Part shown: piece after piece, positions 1 to 6,256 of the stretch
How the letters are laid out: every line of letters begins with the position of its first letter
Position numbering within the stretch: position 1 is the stretch's first letter
Translations under genes and position numbers: made by a program
Assembly (NCBI GenBank): GCA_050177075.1
Contig: JBFXHL010000032.1
Coordinates: 1 to 22,642, forward strand
Reading direction: 5' to 3'
DNA: 22,642 bases
Source of the DNA: UBA2239 sp050177075
Lineage (GTDB): Bacteria > Pseudomonadota > Gammaproteobacteria > Burkholderiales > UBA9220
Notes under the pieces: generated by a model
What the model was told of the DNA's origin: nothing
Seen by the model: only the letters and a program-made list of their open reading frames with translations
Databases searched by the model: none

Positions 1-8
1 ATGGGCAT
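1..8 (-). CDS. Start of a gene running out of the window (5' end only)
   Basis: An ATG on the minus strand at 8-6 is preceded by a clear Shine-Dalgarno (AAGGAG, six bases before the ATG). Only the first two codons (Met-Pro) lie inside the window, so the product cannot be read. It follows the small CzcI-like gene on the same strand. In known metal-resistance loci a CzcI-type gene precedes an efflux component, so an efflux gene is a reasonable but unproven guess. Confidence 0.4.
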
Positions 9-24
9 GAAATTCTCCTTGCAA

Positions 25-58
25 ATGAAAATCGGACGGGCAGCTCAAGCGTCCCGTC
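25..58 (-). terminator. Terminator-like hairpin after the CzcI-like gene
   Basis: GACGGG (35-40) and CCCGTC (53-58) form a perfect 6-bp stem around a 12-base loop. Read on the minus strand, the stem is followed by GATTTTCATTT. The T-rich tract is interrupted, so termination would be partial. It lies between the CzcI-like gene and the ribosome site of the next gene, where it could act as a terminator or polarity element. Confidence 0.35.
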
Positions 59-81
59 GAAAGGGGGTGGGGCAGGGAGAA

Positions 82-423
82 TCAGGCTGTGGGCGGGGGG
101 GTATCCGGGGGGAGCGCAATGCCCGCCGGGAGCGCGTGGCGGGAAAAGGGTCGGAGGCCGGCGCCATGGAGGGTGACGGGCTGGGGGGCTGCCGGCAGAC
201 AAGGGGAAAGGTTGGCCTCGCATTGCAGCTGGCAGGCCGTTTCGCTGCGCGGGGAATGGCTAGGGGTGGTCTTTTCCGGATGGCAGTGGGGCGATGGCGT
301 GGCCGAGGGAGAAGCGGCGGAGGGTGGTGCCGGATGGGGCATGGCGATGGCCAAAGGAGCCAGGAATCCCTTGATGGCGAGGGTGAGCAGGAGAAGCGGA
401 ATCAGGCGACGGGGCAGGCGCAT
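82..423 (-). CDS. Small secreted His/Cys protein, CzcI/DUF2946-like
   Basis: This 113-residue protein has a clear signal peptide: basic MRLPRR, a leucine-rich core, then a likely cleavage after about residue 27 (AIA-MP). The mature part is rich in Pro, Ser and Ala with a His/Cys cluster (HCHPEK near 46-51, then CQLQCE and a further Cys). It ends in a proline-rich tail (PPDTPPPTA). This layout of signal peptide, central His/Cys patch and short proline-rich C-terminus is shared by small proteins encoded at copper and cobalt/zinc/cadmium resistance loci. The biochemical role of that group is poorly defined; periplasmic metal binding or modulation of efflux is inferred. The gene lies 45 nt downstream of the seven-cysteine gene on the same strand and just upstream of another gene start. 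The call rests on architecture, not on a firm family match. Confidence 0.5.
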   Translation of the reverse strand: MRLPRRLIPLLLLTLAIKGFLAPLAIAMPHPAPPSAASPSATPSPHCHPEKTTPSHSPRSETACQLQCEANLSPCLPAAPQPVTLHGAGLRPFSRHALPAGIALPPDTPPPTA

Positions 424-468
424 GGAAAGCGAGTGTCGGAAAACTTCCGGTGGTGAACAACGGAAGGG

Positions 469-729
469 TCAGCTTACACCGACGTCGTCTCCGGCGCCAT
501 AGGGCGCCCACTTGCCACAATCCCCTGGTTCAAGGGGGAGAGTGGGCGTGGCACGGAGCGTCAGGGAGTACCCATCCGTGCACTGCAGATTCTTGCCGCA
601 GTCGCAGATGCCCTTCAGGTTGGACACGACGATGATGTTTCCGTCGTCGTGGGAAATCCTGGCCCCTGTCCAGTGGCAACAAGTTCCGCACACAACGTCC
701 TGTGGCGACAGCCGCATGATGTTGAGCAT
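469..729 (-). CDS. Small cysteine-rich protein of unknown function
   Basis: I chose the ATG at 729 because GAGGA sits seven bases upstream; an in-frame ATG at 762 lacks such a site. The product is 86 residues with seven cysteines (14, 17, 18, 42, 44, 50, 71) and two histidines (19, 28). The pattern CxxCCHWxG near the N-terminus, a CxC in the middle and a final CGKWxPYG resembles small cytosolic proteins with a CxxCxxWxG...C...CxxW layout, which are usually annotated as hypothetical and may bind a metal or Fe-S centre. There is no signal peptide or membrane segment. The 224 nt upstream (730-953) separate it from the Cache gene on the same strand; I see no convincing terminator or promoter there. 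Function is unknown. Confidence 0.55.
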   Translation of the reverse strand: MLNIMRLSPQDVVCGTCCHWTGARISHDDGNIIVVSNLKGICDCGKNLQCTDGYSLTLRATPTLPLEPGDCGKWAPYGAGDDVGVS

Positions 730-953
730 ATCCAAATCCTCTTGATGTCTGCCATAAGGCATCCCCTCGTTGTTGTTATGGGCATTGCCGATTTTGTTTG
801 AACATCGTAAGGAATCATCGCGGCAAACGATATTGGGGGATGCACGTACATTACGTGGAGGGTTTCGAGGGCAGTGGGGACCGGCCTAAGGCGAAACAAA
901 TCCCGCTGTGGGAAGCCGGTCGCGGGCCGGACGGTTCTGCGTTGTCGTTCCGG

Positions 954-1889
954 TCAGAACCAGAACGACTTCCCCTTCATCAGGAACTCGACGTGGGACA
1001 TGTAGTGGGACCCGTCGCAGGAGAAGGTCAGGCTGATCATGCCGTTGAACAGGTTGATGGAGGACATGCGCAGGTAGATGTTGGGGTCGGCCAGGCGTAG
1101 GGACTGCATCACGCTCAGAATCTGCCGGATTTCCGATTCGGGAATCATCGCGTCTCCGGGGTAGGGGCGGGGCGGGTAGACCAGGCAGATGTCCGGGTCG
1201 CTCAGGGCTTCGTGGTCCAGGATGCGGTAGCGGTAGGGGTCGTCCACGGTCCAGATGGTGGCCTGGCTGCTGGAGAAGTGGATTTGGCACTGGAATACGC
1301 CGCGGTGGACCAGCAGTTCCTCCAGGATGGACATGGCCTGGCCGATGTTGTGGTCGAGGGGGCTGGCGACGCGGCAGTGCTGGAACACTGTGCCGCGGAT
1401 CGACGGGTCGCCCTTGATTTGCCGCCAGTAGCCCGGCTCTTCGTAGAGGCCGGCGGTGACGGGCAGGCCGCTGAGGTCGAAATCGGCGCCGAGATAGCCG
1501 AGGACGCCGGAGCCGTCGCGCACCACCTGGAGGGCGGTGAGGGAGGGGCGGTGCTTCATCAGGCTGATGTAGGCGTCGGAAAGGAGAAAACCCCAAGGGG
1601 GCACGGCTTCCTTCATGTAGGGCCGGTCGGAACGGTTGCGGCCGAAATGTTCGGGTAAAAGGCCTTCCTGACCGACGTTGTCGCTGATCTGAACGCCGTC
1701 GGTGCCGACGCAGTAGAGGAAGGTGCAATAGGGGATGCTGGGGTAGCCGGCGAGCAGAATCTCGTCCAGCCGTTCCCGATCACCCCAGGCGGGAGCGCAT
1801 TTCTCCGCCAGCCGGGCCAGGGGCTCGCGCAGGATGCGCGCCAATTCCTCCCGTTGCAGATAGATGCTGTCTTTCCATGAGGTCTTCAT
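954..1889 (-). CDS. Soluble stand-alone Cache (PDC) sensor-domain protein
   Basis: This 311-residue protein has no signal peptide and no membrane segment, so it should be cytosolic. Residues about 1-35 form an amphipathic N-terminal helix. Residues about 40-150 read as a PDC/Cache fold: QISDN (67-71), RSDRPYM (86-92), FLLSDAYIS (101-109) and a final GVLGYLGADFDL. The arginine-aspartate-arginine-proline-tyrosine element sits where ligand-binding residues lie in Cache domains of kinases and chemoreceptors. Residues about 165-311 are a second region I do not recognise. No output domain (GGDEF, kinase, MCP) is fused, so it probably acts through a partner. It is downstream of metK on the same strand but isolated by a strong terminator. 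No good Shine-Dalgarno precedes the ATG, so the start is only moderately certain. Confidence 0.7.
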   Translation of the reverse strand: MKTSWKDSIYLQREELARILREPLARLAEKCAPAWGDRERLDEILLAGYPSIPYCTFLYCVGTDGVQISDNVGQEGLLPEHFGRNRSDRPYMKEAVPPWGFLLSDAYISLMKHRPSLTALQVVRDGSGVLGYLGADFDLSGLPVTAGLYEEPGYWRQIKGDPSIRGTVFQHCRVASPLDHNIGQAMSILEELLVHRGVFQCQIHFSSSQATIWTVDDPYRYRILDHEALSDPDICLVYPPRPYPGDAMIPESEIRQILSVMQSLRLADPNIYLRMSSINLFNGMISLTFSCDGSHYMSHVEFLMKGKSFWF

Positions 1890-1995
1890 GATGGGGCCGG
1901 GGCCTTGCGTGGTTCTTTGAAGGAAGCGGCTCGAGAGGGCTGGCGCGGAGGACGTGGTTGCGCAAGCAAGGGAGCCGGGGTCGCTGATTAGAGGC

Positions 1996-2015
1996 GAACT
2001 CGCTCATGATAGTTC
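1996..2015. repeat. Inverted repeat upstream of the Cache gene
   Basis: GAACT (1996-2000) and AGTTC (2011-2015) form a perfect 5-bp dyad with a 10-base spacer. It overlaps TATCAT, a possible -10 box for the minus-strand Cache gene (TTCTCC, 17-base gap). The geometry fits an operator for a dimeric regulator, but five-base arms occur often by chance. Confidence 0.25.
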
Positions 2016-2064
2016 AAGCCAGGGGGGCGGAGAAGAGGGTGTGGGTATTGCGCGGGGAGGAACT

Positions 2065-2095
2065 AAAAAGCCCCGCCTGAGGGCGGGGCTTCTTG
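2065..2095 (-). terminator. Intrinsic terminator of metK
   Basis: A 10-bp perfect stem, AAGCCCCGCC (2068-2077) and GGCGGGGCTT (2082-2091), closes on the tetraloop TGAG. Read on the minus strand, the stem runs into TTTTTAG. It lies about 25 nt past the metK stop, the expected place for its terminator. Confidence 0.85.
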
Positions 2096-2119
2096 GGTTC
2101 CGCCATTGCGGCGCCGGGT

Positions 2120-3286
2120 TTAAATCCCCGCGGCGGAGCGCAGCACGTCGGCCTTGTCGGTGGCCTCCCAGGAGAATTCCGGTTCGTCCCGGCCGAAGTG
2201 GCCGTAGGCGGCGGTCTTCTGGTAGATGGGGCGCAGCAGGTCGAGGGACAGGACGATGCCCTTCGGCCGCAGGTCGAAGTGTTCCTCGATCAGCCGGACG
2301 ATCTTTTCGTCGCTGATCTTGCCGGTGCCGAAGGTGTTGACCATCAGGGAGACGGGGCGGGCAATGCCGATGGCGTAGGCCACCTGCACTTCGCAGCGCC
2401 TGGCGAGGCCGGCGGCGACGATGTTCTTCGCCACGTAGCGGCCGGCGTAGGCGGCGGAGCGGTCCACCTTGGAGGGGTCCTTGCCGGAGAAGGCGCCACC
2501 GCCGTGGTGGGCCGCTCCGCCGTAGGTGTCGACGATGATCTTGCGCCCGGTGAGGCCGCAGTCGCCCTGGGGGCCTCCGACCACGAAGCGGCCGGTGGGG
2601 TTGATGAAGTACTTGGTGTCCTGGGTGAACAGGCTATCGGGGATCACCGGCTTGATGATTTCGTCGATCACCGCCTCGGTCAGCTTGTCGTGGCTGATTT
2701 CCGGCGCGTGCTGGGTGGAGAGGACGATGGCGTCCACGGACACCGGCTTGCCGTCCACGTAGCGGAAGGTAACCTGGGACTTGGCGTCCGGGCGCAGCCA
2801 CGGCAGGCGGCCATCCTTGCGCACCTCGGCCTGGCGCTGCACCAGGCGGTGGGCGTAGTAGATGGGAGCGGGCATCAGCTGCGGCGTTTCGTCGCAGGCG
2901 TAGCCGAACATCAGGCCCTGGTCGCCGGCGCCCTGCTCGGGATCGAGGCCCTGGCCTTCGTTCACGCCCTGGGCGATGTCCGGGGACTGCTTGTCGATGG
3001 ACACCAGCACGCCGCAGCTGCGGTAGTCGAAGCCGCCGGCGGAGTCGTCGTAGCCGATGCGCTTGATGGTGTCGCGGGCGATGGCCTGGTAATCGATGTT
3101 GGCGTTGGTGGTGATTTCCCCGGCCAGCACCACCAGGCCGGTGGTCACGAGGGTTTCGCAGGCTACCCGGCTGTAGGGGTCCTGCGCTAGAATGGCGTCC
3201 AGGACGCCGTCGGAAATCTGGTCGGCCACCTTGTCGGGATGGCCTTCGGACACTGATTCGGAAGTGAAAAGAAACTCTTGAGACAT
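2120..3286 (-). CDS. metK: S-adenosylmethionine synthetase
   Basis: MetK makes S-adenosylmethionine from methionine and ATP in the cytosol, releasing phosphate and pyrophosphate. The 388-residue length is typical. Visible family motifs are GHPDK (15-19, with the catalytic His16 and metal-binding Asp18), GAGDQGLMFGYA (119-130) and the glycine-rich GGGAFSGKDPSKVDRSAAY region near 262-280. The start is set by AAGGAG seven bases upstream. It is transcribed alone, from a strong promoter at 3413-3441 to a strong terminator at 2065-2095. It is divergent from the LpxL-type acyltransferase genes. Its leader of about 120 nt could mask the ribosome site. The window encodes at least two likely users of its product: the methyltransferase at 5184 and the TrmB-like enzyme at 14316. 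Confidence 0.97.
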   Translation of the reverse strand: MSQEFLFTSESVSEGHPDKVADQISDGVLDAILAQDPYSRVACETLVTTGLVVLAGEITTNANIDYQAIARDTIKRIGYDDSAGGFDYRSCGVLVSIDKQSPDIAQGVNEGQGLDPEQGAGDQGLMFGYACDETPQLMPAPIYYAHRLVQRQAEVRKDGRLPWLRPDAKSQVTFRYVDGKPVSVDAIVLSTQHAPEISHDKLTEAVIDEIIKPVIPDSLFTQDTKYFINPTGRFVVGGPQGDCGLTGRKIIVDTYGGAAHHGGGAFSGKDPSKVDRSAAYAGRYVAKNIVAAGLARRCEVQVAYAIGIARPVSLMVNTFGTGKISDEKIVRLIEEHFDLRPKGIVLSLDLLRPIYQKTAAYGHFGRDEPEFSWEATDKADVLRSAAGI

Positions 3287-3287
3287 T

Positions 3288-3408
3288 CCTGCTCCTTTGC
3301 AAAACCCCTTGATTCAACCGGCGCAGCCGGCTTCGGGGCAGAAGCAGGCGACGCTTTAGCCGTATTTATATCCCGCCCGCAAGTTGTCCCTGATTAACTC
3401 GGCGGCCC
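3288..3408 (-). promoter_or_regulatory. Structured metK 5' leader, candidate riboswitch
   Basis: In the predicted transcript, CCUGCUUCU (complement of 3348-3340) can pair with AGGAGCAGG (complement of 3296-3288), which contains the metK Shine-Dalgarno. That is nine pairs with one G-U. Part of the same upstream strand can instead form GCUUC/GAAGC (3345-3341 with 3334-3330) around the loop UGCCCC, whose CCCC could pair with GGGG at 3308-3305. The two folds exclude each other. The 5' part has CCGCC pairing with GGCGG, a GUUAA inside the loop, then GAUAUAAAU and GGCUAAAG. This order is reminiscent of the SAM-II (metA) aptamer, but I could not confirm its pseudoknot. Seen: the complementarity. Inferred: regulation by S-adenosylmethionine or a related ligand. 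Confidence 0.4.
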
Positions 3409-3412
3409 GGTC

Positions 3413-3441
3413 ATTGTATTTTTTTACCACCACCCCGTCAA
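3413..3441 (-). promoter_or_regulatory. Sigma70-type promoter of metK
   Basis: On the minus strand, TTGACG (3441-3436), a 17-base spacer and TACAAT (3418-3413) give a near-consensus housekeeping promoter. The start of transcription would be about 3406-3408, giving a leader of about 120 nt. The -35 box ends only 14 nt before the start codon of the divergent acyltransferase gene. Confidence 0.75.
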
Positions 3442-3454
3442 ACCGCCGCCACCC

Positions 3455-4315
3455 ATGTTTTCCTTGCTGCTCAGAAGCCTAGCCCTACTCCCCCTGGGGG
3501 TGCTGCACGCCCTGGGGGCCGTGGCGGGCTGGCTGGCCTATCTCGCTTCACCCCGCTATCGGCGGCGTTTGCGGGAAAACCTGCGCCGCAGCGGCCTGTG
3601 CCCGGACGGGGGGGGCGGCCGGCGCCTCCTGCGGCGGGCGGTGGCGGAGGCCGGCAAGAGCGTGCTGGAACTGCCCGCCATCTGGTTCCGCTCCCACGCG
3701 GCGGTTCTTGCCCTGCTGAAGGAACGCCACGGCTGGGAACACATCGAGGCGGCCCACGCCGCGGGCAAGGGCATCATTTTCCTCACCCCCCACATGGGCT
3801 GCTTCGAGATCACCAGCCTGGCCTACGCCGAGCATCATCCCATCGCCATCCTCTACCGCCCTCCCAAGCTGCGCTGGCTGGAGCCGCTGTTGCAATCGGG
3901 CCGGGCCCGGGGCCATGCATCCCTGGCGCCCGCCGACCTGTCCGGGGTGCGGGCCCTCTTGAAAGCCCTGAAGAAGGGCGAGGCGGCGGGTATTCTGCCG
4001 GACCAGGTGCCGGGAGCGGGAGAGGGCGTGTGGGCGCCCTTCTTCGGCCGGCAGGCCTACACCATGACCCTCGCCGCCCGCCTCGCCCAGATCCGCGGCG
4101 TGTCCGTCCTGATGGCTTTCGGCGAGCGGCTGCCCTGGGGCCGGGGCTACCGCCTGTGGGTGGAACCCTGCCTGGCCGACCTGTCCGGCGAACCCGCCGA
4201 GGCGGCGGCGGCCCTGAACCGGGAAATCGAGCGCATCGTGGCGCGCAAGCCCGAACAGTACCTGTGGAGCTACAACCGCTACAAGACGCCCCGGGGCGCG
4301 GAGCCGCCGCCATGA
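3455..4315 (+). CDS. LpxL/HtrB-family lipid A acyltransferase (first of a tandem pair)
   Basis: This family moves acyl chains from acyl-ACP to lipid A precursors (or other acyl acceptors) on the inner face of the cytoplasmic membrane. The 286-residue protein has an N-terminal hydrophobic anchor (about 1-30) with a basic stretch after it (RYRRRLRENLRR, 35-46). The catalytic HX4(D/E) motif appears as H113-MGCF-E118. PDQVPG (182-187) and APFFG (194-198) follow, then the family ending near EQYLWSYNRYK. This copy uses Glu in the HX4 motif where its neighbour uses Asp; both occur in the family. No clear Shine-Dalgarno precedes the ATG. It opens a four-gene operon and its stop overlaps the next start (ATGA). 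Whether it adds a lauroyl, myristoyl or other chain cannot be told from sequence. Confidence 0.9.
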   Translation: MFSLLLRSLALLPLGVLHALGAVAGWLAYLASPRYRRRLRENLRRSGLCPDGGGGRRLLRRAVAEAGKSVLELPAIWFRSHAAVLALLKERHGWEHIEAAHAAGKGIIFLTPHMGCFEITSLAYAEHHPIAILYRPPKLRWLEPLLQSGRARGHASLAPADLSGVRALLKALKKGEAAGILPDQVPGAGEGVWAPFFGRQAYTMTLAARLAQIRGVSVLMAFGERLPWGRGYRLWVEPCLADLSGEPAEAAAALNREIERIVARKPEQYLWSYNRYKTPRGAEPPP

Positions 4316-5184
4316 TGGTGCGCTTGGGACTGTTCCTGATCTGGCTGCTGCATTTCCTCCCCCTGCCTTTGCTGGCGGTGGCGGGGCGGGGCTTCGGGCT
4401 GCTGCTCTATGCCCTTAGCCGGGAGCGGCGGCGGGTGGCGCGCACCAACCTGCGCCTGTGCTTTCCCGCCATGAGCGAGAAGGAGTGGGAAGCCCTGGTG
4501 CGGCGCCATTTCCAGGCCTTCGGCCGCAGCCTCCTGGAACGGGGGCTGGCCTGGTGGGCCTCCCCCGCCCGCCTCGGGCGCTTGATCAAGGTGGAAGGAC
4601 GGGAGCATCTGGCCGCCCTGGAAGGAAAGCCGGTCATCCTCCTCGCCCCCCATTTCGTCGGCCTGGACATGGGCTGGAGCCGCCTCACCCTGGAGCGTCC
4701 CCTGGCTTCCATGTACAGCAACCAGAAGAACCCCGTCTTCAACCGGCGCATGCTGGCAGGGCGCAGCCGCTTCAACGCTCCCCTGCTGGTGTCGCGCCAG
4801 GAGGGCCTGCGTCCCGTCCTGCGGGCCCTGAAGGAGGGGCGTCCGTTCTACTACCTGCCGGACATGGACTACGGCCCCCGGGACGCGCTTTTTGTGCCCT
4901 TCTTCGGCGTGCCCGCCGCCACCATTTCCGGCCTGCCTCGGCTGGCGGCCATGGCCGGGGCGGCGGTGGTGCCCTGCGTCACCCGCCAGTTGCCGGGGGG
5001 TGAGGGCTACGCGGTGCGCTTCTATCCGCCCTGGGATGCCTATCCCTCCGCCGAGGTGGCGGCCGACGTGCGGCGCATGAACGCCTTCATCGAGGAGCGG
5101 GTGAGGGAGATGCCGGAACAGTACTTCTGGCTCCACAAACGCTTCAAGACCCGCCCCAAAGGGGAAGAAAGGATTTATTCCTGA
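4312..5184 (+). CDS. LpxL/HtrB-family lipid A acyltransferase (second of the pair)
   Basis: This 290-residue protein is a paralogue of the preceding gene. It has an N-terminal membrane anchor (about 4-34) with a following RERRRVARTNLRL segment, the catalytic H114-FVGL-D119, the YLPDMDYGP motif (181-189), FVPFFG (194-199) and the ending EQYFWLHKRFKTRP. The motif order is the classical one for late acyltransferases that add the secondary chains of lipid A. The start was chosen at the ATGATG overlapping the upstream TGA, which implies translational coupling; longer readings in this frame run into the upstream gene. Tandem LpxL-type genes beside metK are common in betaproteobacteria, which supports paired roles in lipid A maturation. 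The acyl chain and position are not determined here. Confidence 0.9.
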   Translation: MMVRLGLFLIWLLHFLPLPLLAVAGRGFGLLLYALSRERRRVARTNLRLCFPAMSEKEWEALVRRHFQAFGRSLLERGLAWWASPARLGRLIKVEGREHLAALEGKPVILLAPHFVGLDMGWSRLTLERPLASMYSNQKNPVFNRRMLAGRSRFNAPLLVSRQEGLRPVLRALKEGRPFYYLPDMDYGPRDALFVPFFGVPAATISGLPRLAAMAGAAVVPCVTRQLPGGEGYAVRFYPPWDAYPSAEVAADVRRMNAFIEERVREMPEQYFWLHKRFKTRPKGEERIYS

Positions 5185-5843
5185 TGGAACGGATAGCCGA
5201 GCCCGATCTGATGGACGACGCCGAGCAGGCGGAGGCCTACGCCACGGCGGACTTTTCCGAGCCCCACGACGCCTTCGTGGCCCACTTCGGCGCCCGTTTC
5301 CCGACCTTTGCCGGCGGGGAGGTGCTGGACCTGGGGTGCGGGCCGGCGGACGTGAGCATCCGTTTCTGCCTGGCCTACCCCGGCGTTCGCCTGACCGGGG
5401 TGGACGGCGCGGAGGCGATGCTGGCCTGGGGACGCCGGGTGGTGGCGGAGAAGGGCCTCGCCCACCGTCTCGCCCTGCGCCGTTGCTACCTGCCGGACGA
5501 GGGACTGGGGACGGCCCGCTTCGACGGGGTGATTTCCAACAGCCTGCTGCACCATCTGAACGACCCGATGGTGCTGTGGCAAACGGTGCGGCAGACGGCC
5601 CGCCCTGGCGCGCCGGTGCTGGTGATGGACCTGATGCGGCCCGCCAGCCCCGCCGAGGCGGAGCGCCTCACCGCCCTTTACGCCGCCGACGCGCCGCCGG
5701 TGCTGCGGCGGGATTTTCACCATTCCCTGTTCGCCGCCTACCGGCCGGCGGAAGTGGAAAACCAACTGGCGGCGGCCGGCCTGTCCGGCTTCCGCGTCGA
5801 GGCAGTGAGCGACCGCCATCTGCTTGCCTGGGGGACCCTATGA
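5184..5843 (+). CDS. Class I SAM-dependent methyltransferase, substrate unknown
   Basis: The 219-residue protein carries the Rossmann-type fold of class I methyltransferases. Motif I is VLDLGCGPAD (47-56), the acidic residue at the end of strand 2 is Asp74 (GVDGA), and the segment FDGVISNSLLHHLNDP (113-128) matches the post-motif region of small-molecule methyltransferases of the UbiE/Methyltransf_11 type. There is no signal peptide or membrane segment. Its ATG overlaps the upstream acyltransferase stop by one base (TGATG) and its own stop overlaps the next start (ATGA), so it is coupled on both sides. The substrate cannot be read from sequence. The link to two lipid acyltransferases hints at an envelope or lipid-linked substrate, as inference only. 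Confidence 0.75.
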   Translation: MERIAEPDLMDDAEQAEAYATADFSEPHDAFVAHFGARFPTFAGGEVLDLGCGPADVSIRFCLAYPGVRLTGVDGAEAMLAWGRRVVAEKGLAHRLALRRCYLPDEGLGTARFDGVISNSLLHHLNDPMVLWQTVRQTARPGAPVLVMDLMRPASPAEAERLTALYAADAPPVLRRDFHHSLFAAYRPAEVENQLAAAGLSGFRVEAVSDRHLLAWGTL

Positions 5844-6256
5844 GCTTTCGCAATCCCGATGACGCCCAGCGCCGCGAGCTGCTGCAACGGGTGAAAACCA
5901 TCGCCGTGGTGGGCCTGTCCCCCAAGGCGGACCGGCCCAGCTACGTCGTGGCCCAGGCCCTGCAGCGCTTCGGCTACCGCGTCATTCCGGTGCGGCCGGC
6001 CCTGGACGAAGTGCTGGGGGAGAAGGCCTACCCCAGCCTCCGGGACGTGCCGGAGAAAATCGACCTGGTGGACGTGTTCCGCACCGCCGAGCACATCGAC
6101 GCCGTGGTGGACGAGTGTCTGGCCCTGGGCTTGCCGGCGGTGTGGATCCAGGAAGGCATCGTCAACGAGGCGGCGGCCGAACGGGCACGGGCGGCGGGCA
6201 TGACGGTGGTGATGGACCGCTGCATCTACAAGGACTACGTGGCGCTGCTTTCCTGA
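5840..6256 (+). CDS. CoA-binding domain protein (YccU type)
   Basis: This 138-residue protein is a single CoA-binding Rossmann domain, like the N-terminal part of succinyl-CoA synthetase alpha but stand-alone. Visible elements are IAVVGLSPKADRPSY (21-35), YRVIPV (46-51), VDVFR (77-81), VWIQEG (101-106) and the ending MDRCIYKDY (125-133). These are hallmarks of the widespread YccU/YneT family, whose exact role is not known. The start overlaps the methyltransferase stop (ATGA). The last 22 nt overlap, tail to tail, the end of the histidine kinase gene on the other strand, leaving no room for a conventional terminator. It is the last gene of the four-gene operon. Confidence 0.85.
   Translation: MSFRNPDDAQRRELLQRVKTIAVVGLSPKADRPSYVVAQALQRFGYRVIPVRPALDEVLGEKAYPSLRDVPEKIDLVDVFRTAEHIDAVVDECLALGLPAVWIQEGIVNEAAAERARAAGMTVVMDRCIYKDYVALLS

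Noticed and set aside
1..502. Two plus-strand open frames at the left edge
   Set aside because: Arg/Gly-rich translations without ribosome sites. The opposite strand encodes a protein with a clean signal peptide and His/Cys pattern.
880..924. GACCGGC...GCCGGTC as a terminator of the Cache gene
   Set aside because: The 7-bp arms are far apart and no T tract follows on the minus strand.
2093..3190. Plus-strand open frame across metK
   Set aside because: Antisense shadow of metK, with repetitive Gly/Val/Asp composition.
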